From Fodinibacter luteus (GTDB taxonomy: Bacteria; Actinomycetota; Actinomycetes; Actinomycetales; Dermatophilaceae): 64,000 bases of DNA. The notes below the pieces were generated by a model. It did not search any database. It was not told the origin of the DNA and saw only the letters and a program-made list of their open reading frames with translations. The translations under genes were made by a program, and so were the position numbers. Of this stretch, positions 7,384 through 17,276 are shown in pieces. Within the stretch, counting starts at the first letter, position 1. Every line of letters starts with the position of its first letter. Location: positions 248,001 to 312,000 of the forward strand of contig NZ_BAABGM010000003.1 in NCBI RefSeq assembly GCF_039541575.1, given 5' to 3'.

Positions 7384-8934
7384 ATGTCCGACGAGGAGCC
7401 GCTGCGCTCGTCCGGGCGGCCGGGGACGCCCCCGCCGCCGGCGAGCCGTGCCGAGCTGCGCAGCCCCCCGGGCACCTACTACCGCCGGGTCGCTCTCGGG
7501 ACGATCCTCCCGGGGGCCGGCCTCATCGGCACCCGCTGGCGGGTCCTCGGCTGGGTGCTCGTCGTCCTCGCGCTCGTCACGGGTCTGCTCCTCCTCGCCC
7601 GGGCCTGGCGCGGCGGCCTCGTCCGCTCGGTGCTCGACGTCGCCGTGCGGCCCGAGGTGCTCCAGTGGATCGGTGTCGCAGTCATGGTCGCCGCCGTCGT
7701 GTGGATCGGCTCGATCGTCCTCACCGCCGAGCAGTCGTGGCCCCGGCGGCGGCGCGCCGGGCGCTGGTGGCGGGTGGCGTTCGCGGCCGGCGCGTGCCTC
7801 GTCATCGCCGCACCGGCAGCCATGGCCGTGCGCTACCTCGACGTGCAGTCCACCCTCATCGACGAGGTGTTCGTCGCCGACGGCTTCGGCGAGGGGCGCG
7901 ACGTCGCCCTCGCCGACGTGGCTGCGGCCGACCCGTGGGCCGACGTGCCCCGGGTCAACACCCTCCTCATCGGGTCGGACGCCGGCAAGGACCGGTGGGG
8001 GGTGCGCACCGACTCGCTCATGCTCGTGAGCACGGACACGAAGACCGGCGACACCCTGCTCATCGGCATCCCGCGCAACCTGGAGCGGGTGCCCTTCCCC
8101 GACGACAACCCCCTCTCGGCGGTCTACCCGAACGGCTACGACTGCGGCGACGAGTGCCTCATGAACGGCATCTGGACCCTCGCCGAGAGCCGCCCCGACC
8201 TCTTCGAGGGGGTCGACGAGCCGGGCCGCCAGTCCACGGTCGACGTCGTCGGCGAGATCACCGGCCTGGAGGTCGACCAGTCCGTCGTCGTCAACCTGCG
8301 CGGCTTCCGGGCTCTCGTCGACGCCATGGGCGGGGTGGACGTCAACGTCCGGGAGCGGGTGTGCGTCGAGTGCCACCAGACCCCGAGCGGGCGCATCGAG
8401 TTCACCGGCGAGAAGGAGGAGTGGATCGAGCCGGGCCTGCAGCACCTCGACGGCCGGCTCGCCCTCTGGTACTCGCGGTCGCGGGCGGGCAGCGACGACT
8501 TCAGCCGGATGCGCCGTCAGCGGTGCGTCGCCGGAGCCCTGCTCGACCAGGCCGACCCGGTCTCGCTCCTGCGCAGCTACCCCCAGCTCGCCAAGGTGCT
8601 CAAGAGCAACGTCAGCGCCGACATCCCGGCGGGCGAGCTGTCCGCCTGGGTCGACCTCGTGCTCCGCATCCAGGAGGGCGGCTCGATCCGCTCGCTGCCG
8701 CTGACGAGCAAGGTCGTCGAGCCGGGCTACCCCGACTTCGCCAAGATCCGCCGCCTCGTCGACAAGGCCATCGAGCCGCCGGCGGCCACCTCGACCGCCT
8801 CCCCCTCGACGACCGGCTCGCCCGCGCCGAGCGGCTCCACCACGCCGAGCGGCTCCACCTCGCCGACGGCGCCGCCGAGCCCGACGGTCACCCCGGACGA
8901 CGCCGACGCGGCGGACCTCTCCGCCACCTGCTGA
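7384..8934 (+). CDS. LytR-CpsA-Psr (LCP) family wall-polymer transferase
   Basis: 516 residues. Three hydrophobic segments lie in the first 155 residues (near 57-77, 97-120 and 130-152), then an extracytoplasmic LCP domain (about 190-345) starting at NTLLIGSDAGKD with the conserved Arg/Asp of WGVRTDSLML and later IPRNLERVP. LCP enzymes attach polyprenyl-linked glycopolymers to peptidoglycan. The C-terminus is a Ser/Thr/Pro-rich low-complexity tail with PSGST repeats that probably passes through the wall. Four cysteines (two CxxC-like pairs) sit in the outer domain and may form disulfides. The ATG at 7384 is preferred; a GTG two codons upstream is possible. Minus-10 TATCGT lies about 75 bases upstream. 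Confidence 0.9.
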   Translation: MSDEEPLRSSGRPGTPPPPASRAELRSPPGTYYRRVALGTILPGAGLIGTRWRVLGWVLVVLALVTGLLLLARAWRGGLVRSVLDVAVRPEVLQWIGVAVMVAAVVWIGSIVLTAEQSWPRRRRAGRWWRVAFAAGACLVIAAPAAMAVRYLDVQSTLIDEVFVADGFGEGRDVALADVAAADPWADVPRVNTLLIGSDAGKDRWGVRTDSLMLVSTDTKTGDTLLIGIPRNLERVPFPDDNPLSAVYPNGYDCGDECLMNGIWTLAESRPDLFEGVDEPGRQSTVDVVGEITGLEVDQSVVVNLRGFRALVDAMGGVDVNVRERVCVECHQTPSGRIEFTGEKEEWIEPGLQHLDGRLALWYSRSRAGSDDFSRMRRQRCVAGALLDQADPVSLLRSYPQLAKVLKSNVSADIPAGELSAWVDLVLRIQEGGSIRSLPLTSKVVEPGYPDFAKIRRLVDKAIEPPAATSTASPSTTGSPAPSGSTTPSGSTSPTAPPSPTVTPDDADAADLSATC

Positions 8935-8951
8935 CCGGCATACTCGGGCGG

Positions 8952-9248
8952 GTGAGCGAGCACCTCCTGGTCTTCCCCGACCGCGCCACCGCCGACGAGG
9001 TCGCGGCGGAGCTGTCCGACGAGGGCTTCACCGAGGTCCGGGTGGTCCGGGAGTCCCTCGCGGGCGAGGACGACGCCGAGGACCACGAGTGGGCCGTCTA
9101 CGTCCGTGAGGACATGGTCGTCGACGAGTCGCGCCCGGTGGAGCACGGGCTGCGCGACCGGTTCGAGGCCCTCGTGCAGGAGCGCGGCGGCTGGTACGAC
9201 CCGCACCCCGGCCCCGGTTCTGGCGCCGGGGGGACCGCTCGCGGCTGA
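8952..9248 (+). CDS. Small acidic RraB-like protein
   Basis: 98 residues from a GTG 17 bases after the LCP stop. The pattern VFPDRATADEVAAEL, then GF, then VAV-type strands and a C-terminal GGWYD resembles the RraB (regulator of ribonuclease activity B) fold, a ferredoxin-like domain. In E. coli RraB inhibits RNase E; in actinobacteria such proteins are uncharacterised. No ribosome site is obvious, and CATACT lies seven bases before the GTG, so it may have its own leaderless transcript. Function not claimed. Confidence 0.6.
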   Translation: MSEHLLVFPDRATADEVAAELSDEGFTEVRVVRESLAGEDDAEDHEWAVYVREDMVVDESRPVEHGLRDRFEALVQERGGWYDPHPGPGSGAGGTARG

Positions 9249-9359
9249 GCGCCCGCGTCGCCACCCCTCCGGTGCCCCGGGTCGAGGTTGACACCGCTCG
9301 GGATGCCGGGCGGCTGCGAGTTCGCCTGCTGCTGTGCCCCACTGGGGGTGCGCCCGTCG

Positions 9360-9365
9360 CTAGGG
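9360..9365 (+). promoter_or_regulatory. Likely gntP minus-10 element
   Basis: TAGGGT about 40 bases before the gntP start. It would give a leader of roughly 33 bases, ending in a GGGGCAGG ribosome site. Confidence 0.45.
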
Positions 9366-9405
9366 TGGGCCCGCTGCGTGGAGCCGACACACGAGGGGGC
9401 AGGAC

Positions 9406-10820
<1,415 letters not shown>

Positions 10821-10824
<4 letters not shown>

Positions 10825-11363
10825 CCGGGGGAGCGGCACCTGGCGCCCGAGGGCACGGCCGCACGCGGCACATCGTCGTCATGGGTGTCTCGGGCAGCGG
10901 CAAGTCCACCGTGGCCGAGGGCATCTCGACGGCCATGGGGCTGCCGTTCGCCGAGGCCGACCGGTTCCACCCGGAGGCCAACATCGCGAAGATGAGCGCC
11001 GGCATCCCGCTCACGGATGCCGACCGGTGGCCCTGGCTGTCCGACCTCGCCGCGTGGATGGCGACCCAGGCGAGAGAGGGGCAGTCGACGGTCATGGCCT
11101 GCTCGGCGCTGCGCCGCGCCTACCGCGACGTGCTGCGGTCCGGCCCCCCGGAGGTGCAGTTCGTCCACCTCGACGGGCCGGTCGAGCTCATCGCCGCCCG
11201 GATGTCGGCCCGGCCCGACCACTTCATGCCGGCCTCGCTCCTCGCGTCGCAGGTGCGGACCCTCGAGCCACTCGGGGCGGACGAGGACGGCGTCGTGCTC
11301 GACCTGCGGCACGACCCGCAGACCCTCGTGGAGCAGGCGGTGGAGTGGCTCGCCCACCGGTGA
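10821..11363 (+). CDS. gntK: Gluconokinase
   Basis: 180 residues from a GTG overlapping the gntP stop. Phosphate-binding loop GVSGSGKS at residues 22-29, then EADRFHP (substrate region), ACSALRRAYRDVLR and the lid-type DHFMPASLLASQ, all typical of the P-loop gluconokinase family. It makes 6-phosphogluconate, feeding the pentose phosphate pathway. The first 15 residues before the first strand are not conserved; a later start at the ATG for Met21 would remove the first strand, so the coupled GTG is preferred. Confidence 0.93.
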
Positions 11364-11408
11364 GACGCAACGGCCGTCGGACGGGTCGCACCTCGCTCCC
11401 AGCACGGA

Positions 11409-11429
11409 CTTGAGCGGAATAGACTCAAC
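11409..11429. promoter_or_regulatory. HAIR operator (HspR site) upstream of clpB
   Basis: CTTGAGC, seven bases, ACTCAAC: one mismatch per arm to the HspR consensus. A minus-10 candidate TAGACT (11421-11426) lies inside the operator, so binding would occlude the promoter. The clpB ribosome site AGGAG is at about 11478. Confidence 0.92.
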
Positions 11430-11489
11430 TTTCGCGAGGTTGCACGAGGCGATCCCCCACCACGTCCCACCGCGTCCAGGAGTAGTCCC

Positions 11490-14051
11490 ATGGAGCTCAA
11501 GCCCACCGCCAAGGTGGCCGAGGCGCTCGCCCTCGCCCAGCGGGCGGCCCAGGCCGCCGGCCACGCCGAGATCACGCCCGACCACCTGGCGAGCGCCGCC
11601 GTCCAGCTCGACACCGCACTCGCCGACGCCCTCCTCGGCGCGGCCGGCACGGGGGCCGGGCACGTCCTCGGCCAGGCCGACGCCCGCCTGCGCGCGCTGC
11701 CGACGACGAGCGGTCCGACCGCCCAGCCGCCGGCCCTCGGCCGGGAGGCGCTGGCGGTGCTCCAGCAGGCCGACACCCTGATGCGCGCCAAGGGCGACGC
11801 GTTCCTCGCCCTCGACCTGCTCCTCCTCGCCCTCGCCGAGACCGGCCACCTCGCCGCCGTCGAGAAGCGCGGCGCCGCCGACATGGAGCAGAGGATCGCC
11901 GAGCTGCGCGGGGGCCGCCAGGTCACCTCCGAGACCCCCACCGAGGCGGGCGAGGCGCTCGCGCAGTACGGCACCGACCTCACCGAGGCCGCGCGCGAGG
12001 GCCGGCTCGACCCGGTCATCGGCCGCGACGACGAGATCCGACGCGTCGTCCAGGTGTTGAGCCGGCGCACGAAGAACAACCCCGTGCTCATCGGTGAGCC
12101 CGGCGTCGGGAAGACCGCCGTCGTCGAGGGTCTCGCCCAGCGGATCGTCGACGGCGACGTCCCGGAGTCGCTGCGGGACAAGCGCCTCATCGCCCTCGAC
12201 CTCGGCGCCATGGTCGCCGGGGCCAAGTACCGCGGTGAGTTCGAGGAGCGGCTCAAGGCCGTCCTCGAGGAGATCAAGTCCTCCGACGGGCAGGTCGTCA
12301 CCTTCATCGACGAGCTGCACACGGTCGTCGGGGCCGGTGCCACCGGCGAGTCGGCCATGGACGCGAGCAACATGCTCAAGCCGATGCTCGCCCGGGGCGA
12401 GCTGCGCCTCGTCGGTGCGACGACGCTCGACGAGTTCCGCGAGCACGTCGAGAAGGATCCTGCGCTCGAGCGCCGCTTCCAGCAGGTCTTCGTCGGGGAG
12501 CCGAGCGTCGAGGACACCATCGCGATCCTGCGCGGGCTCAAGGAGCGCTACGAGGCCCACCACAAGGTCGAGATCGAGGACAGTGCCCTCGTCGCCGCGG
12601 CATCCCTGTCCGACCGCTACATCTCGGGGCGCCAGCTGCCCGACAAGGCCATCGACCTCGTCGACGAGGCGGCCTCGCGCCTGCGGATGGAGATCGACTC
12701 CAGCCCGGTCGAGATCGACGTCCTGCGCCGTGCCGTCGACCGGCTGCGGATGGAGGAGCTGCACCTCGCGAAGGAGACCGACGAGGCGTCGGCCGAGCGG
12801 CTCGAGCGGCTGCGCGCCGACCTCGCCGAGAAGACCGAGGAGCTGTCGACCCTCACCGCCCGCTGGGAGTCGGAGAAGTCCGGCCTCAACCGGCTCGGCG
12901 ACCTCAAGGCGCGGCTCGACGACCTGCGCACCCAGGCCGACCGGATGCAGCGCGATGGCGACTACGAGGGCGCGTCCCGCGTGCTCTACGGTGAGATCCC
13001 CGCACTGGAGAAGCAGCTCGACGAGGCCCAGCAGGCCGAGACGGCCACGGCATCCGACCTCATGGTCAAGGAGCGGGTGGGCGCCGACGACATCGCCGAG
13101 GTCATCTCGGCGTGGACCGGCATCCCGGCCGGTCGCCTGCTGCAGGGCGAGACCGAGAAGCTGCTCAGCATGGAGTCGATCATCGGCTCGCGCCTCATCG
13201 GGCAGGCCGAGGCGGTGCGCGCGGTGTCGGATGCCGTGCGTCGCTCGCGCGCCGGCCTCGCCGACCCCGACCGGCCGACCGGGTCGTTCCTGTTCCTCGG
13301 CCCCACCGGTGTCGGCAAGACCGAGCTCGCGAAGTCGCTCGCCGACTTCCTCTTCGACGACGAGCGGGCGATGGTCCGCATCGACATGTCGGAGTACTCC
13401 GAGCGGCACGCGGTGGCCCGCCTCATCGGCGCGCCCCCGGGGTACGTCGGCTACGAGGAGGGCGGCCAGCTCACCGAGGCGGTGCGGCGCCGGCCCTACT
13501 CCGTCGTCCTCCTCGACGAGGTCGAGAAGGCGCACCCGGAGACCTTCGACATCCTCCTCCAGGTGCTCGACGACGGCCGGCTGACCGACGGCCAGGGGCG
13601 CACGGTCGACTTCCGCAACGTCATCCTCGTCATGACCTCCAACCTCGGGTCGCAGTACCTCGTCGACCCCCTGCTCGACCCGGGCGAGAAGCGCGAGGCC
13701 GTCATGGCAGCCGTGCGCCAGGCGTTCAAGCCCGAGTTCCTCAACCGGCTCGACGAGGTCGTCGTGTTCGACGCCCTCTCGCGCGACGAGCTCGCCCGGA
13801 TCGTGCACCTCCAGGTGCGCGCGCTCGCGACCCGGCTGCGCGAGCGGCGGATCACCCTCGACGTCACCGAGGCCGCGACGACGTGGCTGGCCGAGCAGGG
13901 TTACGACCCGGCGTACGGCGCCCGGCCGCTGCGTCGCCTCGTCCAGCGCGAGATCGGCGACCGGCTCGCGACGGCGCTGCTCGCGGGGGACGTGCGCGAC
14001 GGCGACACCGTCACCGTCGACCGCGGCGAGGACGGCCTCACCCTCCGCTGA
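11490..14051 (+). CDS. clpB: Protein disaggregase ClpB
   Basis: 853 residues. N-domain (about 1-145); first AAA+ module with Walker A GEPGVGKT near 203 and Walker B VTFIDELH; coiled-coil middle domain (about 395-520) of Leu/Glu/Arg heptads; second AAA+ module with GPTGVGKT near 605 and a Walker B ending DEVEKAHPE. It threads aggregated proteins through its hexamer and hands them to DnaK. The middle domain identifies ClpB rather than ClpC, and the protein has the full family length. The single HAIR site 60 bases upstream places it in the HspR regulon with the dnaK operon. SD AGGAG precedes the ATG. Confidence 0.97.
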   Translation: MELKPTAKVAEALALAQRAAQAAGHAEITPDHLASAAVQLDTALADALLGAAGTGAGHVLGQADARLRALPTTSGPTAQPPALGREALAVLQQADTLMRAKGDAFLALDLLLLALAETGHLAAVEKRGAADMEQRIAELRGGRQVTSETPTEAGEALAQYGTDLTEAAREGRLDPVIGRDDEIRRVVQVLSRRTKNNPVLIGEPGVGKTAVVEGLAQRIVDGDVPESLRDKRLIALDLGAMVAGAKYRGEFEERLKAVLEEIKSSDGQVVTFIDELHTVVGAGATGESAMDASNMLKPMLARGELRLVGATTLDEFREHVEKDPALERRFQQVFVGEPSVEDTIAILRGLKERYEAHHKVEIEDSALVAAASLSDRYISGRQLPDKAIDLVDEAASRLRMEIDSSPVEIDVLRRAVDRLRMEELHLAKETDEASAERLERLRADLAEKTEELSTLTARWESEKSGLNRLGDLKARLDDLRTQADRMQRDGDYEGASRVLYGEIPALEKQLDEAQQAETATASDLMVKERVGADDIAEVISAWTGIPAGRLLQGETEKLLSMESIIGSRLIGQAEAVRAVSDAVRRSRAGLADPDRPTGSFLFLGPTGVGKTELAKSLADFLFDDERAMVRIDMSEYSERHAVARLIGAPPGYVGYEEGGQLTEAVRRRPYSVVLLDEVEKAHPETFDILLQVLDDGRLTDGQGRTVDFRNVILVMTSNLGSQYLVDPLLDPGEKREAVMAAVRQAFKPEFLNRLDEVVVFDALSRDELARIVHLQVRALATRLRERRITLDVTEAATTWLAEQGYDPAYGARPLRRLVQREIGDRLATALLAGDVRDGDTVTVDRGEDGLTLR

Positions 14052-14131
14052 CGGGATCGGGTGCGTGCCGGCACCCGCCGCCGGCCCGCACCCGCCGCCG
14101 GCCGGCACCCGCCGCCCCGAGGACGACCCCG

Positions 14132-14200
14132 ACTCCTTGCACATCACCCACCCGCGGAAGCCCGGTCCGCGGGCCGTGAGGTGGGTGATGTGCAAGGAGT
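14132..14200. terminator. Long palindrome after clpB, 21-bp perfect arms
   Basis: Perfect 21-base inverted repeat (14132-14152 and 14180-14200) around a 27-base centre that itself has a CCGCGG/CCGCGG core. The arms contain TTGCACATCACCCAC, also seen at 6352. It lies between clpB and a lipoprotein gene on the same strand and ends 15 bases before that gene's minus-10, so it probably terminates clpB transcription and insulates the next unit. Confidence 0.75.
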
Positions 14201-14215
14201 GCCGGACCTGCGGGC

Positions 14216-14221
14216 TACTGT
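14216..14221 (+). promoter_or_regulatory. Leaderless promoter of the LprG-like gene
   Basis: TACTGT, seven bases, then the ATG at 14229. This supports that start. Confidence 0.7.
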
Positions 14222-14228
14222 TGCGGCC

Positions 14229-14933
14229 ATGCGCCGCCTCCCGGGCACCCTCGCCGCTGCCCTCGCCACCGCCGGCCTCGTCGTCGCGCTCGCCGGTTGC
14301 TCGGGCGAGGAGGAGGCCGTCGCCGAGGTGGCGCCCGCCGAGCGGCTCACCGCCGCCAAGGCCGAGTTCGACGCCGCGGAGACGGTCGCCCTCGACCTGT
14401 CGAGCCGCGACGTCCCGAGTGTCGAGAACGGGGTGACCGCGGCGGAGGGCAACGGGGTCATCAGCGCGAGCGAGCCGAAGTTCCAGGGCACCATCACCGG
14501 CACCGTCGGTGGCGTCGCGGGGACGATCGACACCATCGCGATCGGTGACACCGCCTACCTCAAGCTCTTCACCCCGGAGTACGAGGAGACCGACCTCTCC
14601 ACGATCAACGCCCCCAACCCGGCGTTCTTCTTCGACCCCGCCGTCGGCATCTCCTCGCTGCTCACCCAGACCGGTGACCCGCGGGCCAACGGCCGCACCC
14701 GGTCGGGAGACGAGGTGCTCGACCGGATCGACGGCACGCTGCCCGGGCAGCGCATCGACGAGCTGTTCCACCTCGGCGACGGCACCGGCACCTACGACGT
14801 GAGCTACGGCCTCACCGACGACGACGAGCTGCGCACCGCCACCCTCACCGGCCCGTTCTTCCCGGGGGTCGAGGCCACCTACGTCCTGGAGCTCACGGAC
14901 TACGGGGCGCCCGTTGAGATCACCCGCCCCTAG
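14229..14933 (+). CDS. LprG/LppX-family lipoprotein
   Basis: 234 residues. A signal peptide ends in the lipobox LAGC, with lipidated Cys24. The mature part has the LppX/LprAFG fold pattern: alternating strands, GNGVISA, TGTVGGVAGTIDTIAIGDTAYLK and a C-terminal strand-rich half. In mycobacteria LprG binds triacylated lipids and works with the MFS protein Rv1410/P55, encoded just downstream; the same gene order and a 20-base overlap occur here. It is therefore probably the periplasmic-side lipid-binding partner of the next gene. Whether this organism, which likely lacks mycolic acids, moves triacylglycerol, a lipoglycan or another lipid cannot be told from sequence. Confidence 0.85.
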   Translation: MRRLPGTLAAALATAGLVVALAGCSGEEEAVAEVAPAERLTAAKAEFDAAETVALDLSSRDVPSVENGVTAAEGNGVISASEPKFQGTITGTVGGVAGTIDTIAIGDTAYLKLFTPEYEETDLSTINAPNPAFFFDPAVGISSLLTQTGDPRANGRTRSGDEVLDRIDGTLPGQRIDELFHLGDGTGTYDVSYGLTDDDELRTATLTGPFFPGVEATYVLELTDYGAPVEITRP

Positions 14934-16575
14934 GGCACTGCTCACGACGGCCGCGGTCGCCGTCTCCCTCGCCGCCGCCGACACCTACGTCGTCGTGCTC
15001 GCGCTCACCGACATGATGCGCGGCGTCGGTGTCGGCATCGACTCCCTGCAGCGGGCCACCCCGATCATCTCGGGGTTCCTCCTCGGCTACGTCGCCGTGC
15101 TCCCCCTCGTCGGACGGGTCGCCGACCTCGTCGACCGGCAGCGGGTGCTGCTCGCCTGCCTCGTCGTCTTCGTCGTCGGCTCGGCGGTCACGGCACTGGC
15201 CGCCGAGCTGCCCGTGCTCGTCGCGGGGAGGGTCGTGCAGGGAGCCGGCGGCGGCGGCCTCGTGCCGGCGACCCTCGCGATCGTCGCCGAGCTGTGGCCC
15301 GCCGACCGGCGCGGCGTGCCACTCGGGGTCGTCGGCGCCGTGCAGGAGCTCGGCTCCGTGCTCGGTCCGGTGCTCGGGGCGCTCGTCCTCGTCGTGGCCG
15401 ACTGGCGGGCGATCTTCTGGGTCAACGCCGCGCTCGGCGCCGTCCTCGCCGGGGCGGTGGTCGTGACCGGGGGCGGTGCCGTGCCGCGGCCCCGTCCGGC
15501 CGTGGCCGCGCTGTCGGCCGCGGCCGCCGCGACAGGGGTCCTCGCCCTCGCCGCCCCCGCCGCCCTCGTCACGAGCGTCTCGCTCGGACTGCCCTTCGTT
15601 CCCCTCGGCGACACGTCGTCGCGCCTGGCCACCCCCATCGGCGTCGCCGGCGCCGTCCTGCTGTTCGCCGCCCTCGCCGTCGGCGGGCGCGGCGCCTGGG
15701 ACCTGCTGCGCCGCGCCGACCTCCTCGGGGCGCTGCTGCTCGGCGGGGCGCTCGGCTGCGTCGTGCTCACCTTCGCCGCGGCCGAGCCGGAGACCGAAAT
15801 CGTCGGCCCGCTCGGCCTGGCGCTCCTCCCGCTCGCGGTCCTGCTCGCCGTCGCGTACGCCGTGCACCACCGCCGCGCCGCCGCCCCGCTCGTGCCCCGT
15901 GGGCTCGTCCGCGGCCGGCTTGTGTGGGCGCTCGTCGTCTCGCTCCTCGTCGGGGTCGCGCTCGTCGCCGTCGTCGTCGACGTCCCCCTCCTCGCCCGGC
16001 TCGTGCACACCTCGGACCAGACCGAGGCGGCGCTCGTCCTCGTCCGGTTCCTCGTCGCCGTCCCGATCGGCGCGCTCGCCGGGGGCTGGGCCCTGCGGCT
16101 GCTCGGCAACGGGGTGGTCGCGGCCACCGGGCTGGCGGCGACCGCCGTCGGCCTCGCGGTGATGTCGACGTGGGGGCGCGGTTCCCTCGACGAGGCGTCG
16201 TCGACCGCCGTCCTCGCCCTCACCGGCCTCGGCATCGGGCTGGCGCTGGCCCCCGTCAACGACGCCGCCCTGGCCGGCGCCGCGCACGACGCGCACGGCA
16301 CGGCGTCCGCGCTCGTCGTCGTGTCCCGGATGGTGGGGATGGTCGTCGGGGTCGCCCTCCTCACGGCGATCGGGCTGCACCAGTACTACATTGCCGTCGC
16401 CGCGCTGCCGGACCCCACCGACGTCGAGGCCCTGCAGGATGCCGCCGTGCTCCAGGTCGCGTGGGTGTTCCGGGGTGCCGCCGTCGCCGCCGGGCTCGGG
16501 GCGCTCGCGTCGCTGGCGCTCGGGGTGCGGCGCCGCCCGGGGGTCGCGCACCCGGCCACGACCTTCGGCCTCTGA
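14914..16575 (+). CDS. P55-like major facilitator superfamily exporter
   Basis: 553 residues, roughly 14 membrane segments of the DHA2 type. Visible motifs are the cytosolic loop-2/3 G-x-x-x-DLVDRQR (motif A, near 70), the VGR-VQGAGGGG helix near 105 and a GPVLG-type motif C region (about 150). It starts at TTG 14914, overlapping the lipoprotein gene by 20 bases, so translation is coupled. By position and type it matches mycobacterial Rv1410c (P55), which with LprG exports triacylglycerides and affects drug tolerance. It could also be a general multidrug exporter; the pairing makes lipid export the better guess. Confidence 0.85.
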   Translation: MRSPAPRALLTTAAVAVSLAAADTYVVVLALTDMMRGVGVGIDSLQRATPIISGFLLGYVAVLPLVGRVADLVDRQRVLLACLVVFVVGSAVTALAAELPVLVAGRVVQGAGGGGLVPATLAIVAELWPADRRGVPLGVVGAVQELGSVLGPVLGALVLVVADWRAIFWVNAALGAVLAGAVVVTGGGAVPRPRPAVAALSAAAAATGVLALAAPAALVTSVSLGLPFVPLGDTSSRLATPIGVAGAVLLFAALAVGGRGAWDLLRRADLLGALLLGGALGCVVLTFAAAEPETEIVGPLGLALLPLAVLLAVAYAVHHRRAAAPLVPRGLVRGRLVWALVVSLLVGVALVAVVVDVPLLARLVHTSDQTEAALVLVRFLVAVPIGALAGGWALRLLGNGVVAATGLAATAVGLAVMSTWGRGSLDEASSTAVLALTGLGIGLALAPVNDAALAGAAHDAHGTASALVVVSRMVGMVVGVALLTAIGLHQYYIAVAALPDPTDVEALQDAAVLQVAWVFRGAAVAAGLGALASLALGVRRRPGVAHPATTFGL

Positions 16576-16595
16576 GGCGGGTTCCTGGGAAGCCC

Positions 16596-16726
16596 GAGCG
16601 CGGTCCGGGACGGCGGTGCGCAGGGCCTGTCGGCGCGGCCGTCCCCGGAGCACCTTCCGGCCAGAGCGCGGTTCGGGACGGCGGCGCGCAGGGCCTGTCG
16701 GCGCGGCCGTCCCCGGAGTACCGTCC
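16596..16726. repeat. Two tandem copies of a 68-base hairpin-forming repeat
   Basis: Copies start at 16596 and 16664 (period 68) and differ at a few positions. Each has GGGACGGC and GCCGTCCC arms around about 24 bases, so each could form its own stem-loop. They fill the space between the exporter stop and the minus-10 of the DinB-like gene, and probably act as a double terminator. Confidence 0.8.
16719..16724 (+). promoter_or_regulatory. Leaderless promoter of the DinB-like gene
   Basis: TACCGT, seven bases, then the ATG at 16732. The hexamer lies in the end of the second repeat copy; the first copy has ACCTT instead, so only the second provides it. Confidence 0.7.
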
Positions 16727-16731
16727 GCACC

Positions 16732-17241
16732 ATGGCGACGACCTCCGACCTCCTCCTTGACACCCTCTCCCGGGTGCGCGAGGGCGTCCACGCGGTGCTC
16801 GACTCGACCCCCGACGACCGCCTCGCCGAACCCCCGGCGCCGGGCACGAACACGGTCGCCTGGCTCGTGTGGCACCTCGCCCGCGTGCTCGACGAGCAGG
16901 TCGCGGAGGTGTTCGGCTACCCGGCCGTGTGGGAGGCCGAGGGATGGCGCGAGCGGCTGGCCCTCCCGCTGCCACCGGACGCCCACGGCTACGGCATGAG
17001 CGTCGAGGACATGTTGCTCGTCCGGGCGCCGGGGGCCGACCTGCGCGGCTACCTCGACGCCGCGGCGGACGCCGCCGAGAAGGCCCTGCGCACGGTCACC
17101 GACGCCGACCTCGACCGGGTCGTCGACGAGCGCTGGGACCCCCCGGTCACCGCGGCCGTCCGGCTCGTGAGCGTCCTCGACGACTGCACCCAGCACGTCG
17201 GCCAGGCCGCCTACGCGAGCGGCATCCTCAGCCGTTCGTGA
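16732..17241 (+). CDS. DinB/DUF664-like protein, possibly mycothiol-dependent
   Basis: 169 residues in a four-helix-bundle pattern. His48 (in WHLARVLDEQ) and His155 (in QHVGQAAY) sit where DinB-superfamily proteins bind a divalent metal. Actinobacterial members include mycothiol-dependent maleylpyruvate isomerase and mycothiol S-transferases, so a thiol transferase role is plausible; the substrate is unknown. The gene is monocistronic and converges with xth. The SVLDDCTQHVGQ segment matches the closing helix of the DUF664 family. Confidence 0.75.
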   Translation: MATTSDLLLDTLSRVREGVHAVLDSTPDDRLAEPPAPGTNTVAWLVWHLARVLDEQVAEVFGYPAVWEAEGWRERLALPLPPDAHGYGMSVEDMLLVRAPGADLRGYLDAAADAAEKALRTVTDADLDRVVDERWDPPVTAAVRLVSVLDDCTQHVGQAAYASGILSRS

Positions 17242-17276
17242 CGCGGTCCGCCAGGGCGCGGCCGCAGCACCCGTCA
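17239..17276. terminator. Shared terminator of the DinB-like gene and xth
   Basis: TGACG (17239-17243) and CGTCA (17272-17276) pair across a G+C-rich centre. The first three bases of the left arm and the last three of the right arm are the stop codons of the two convergent genes. Confidence 0.45.
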
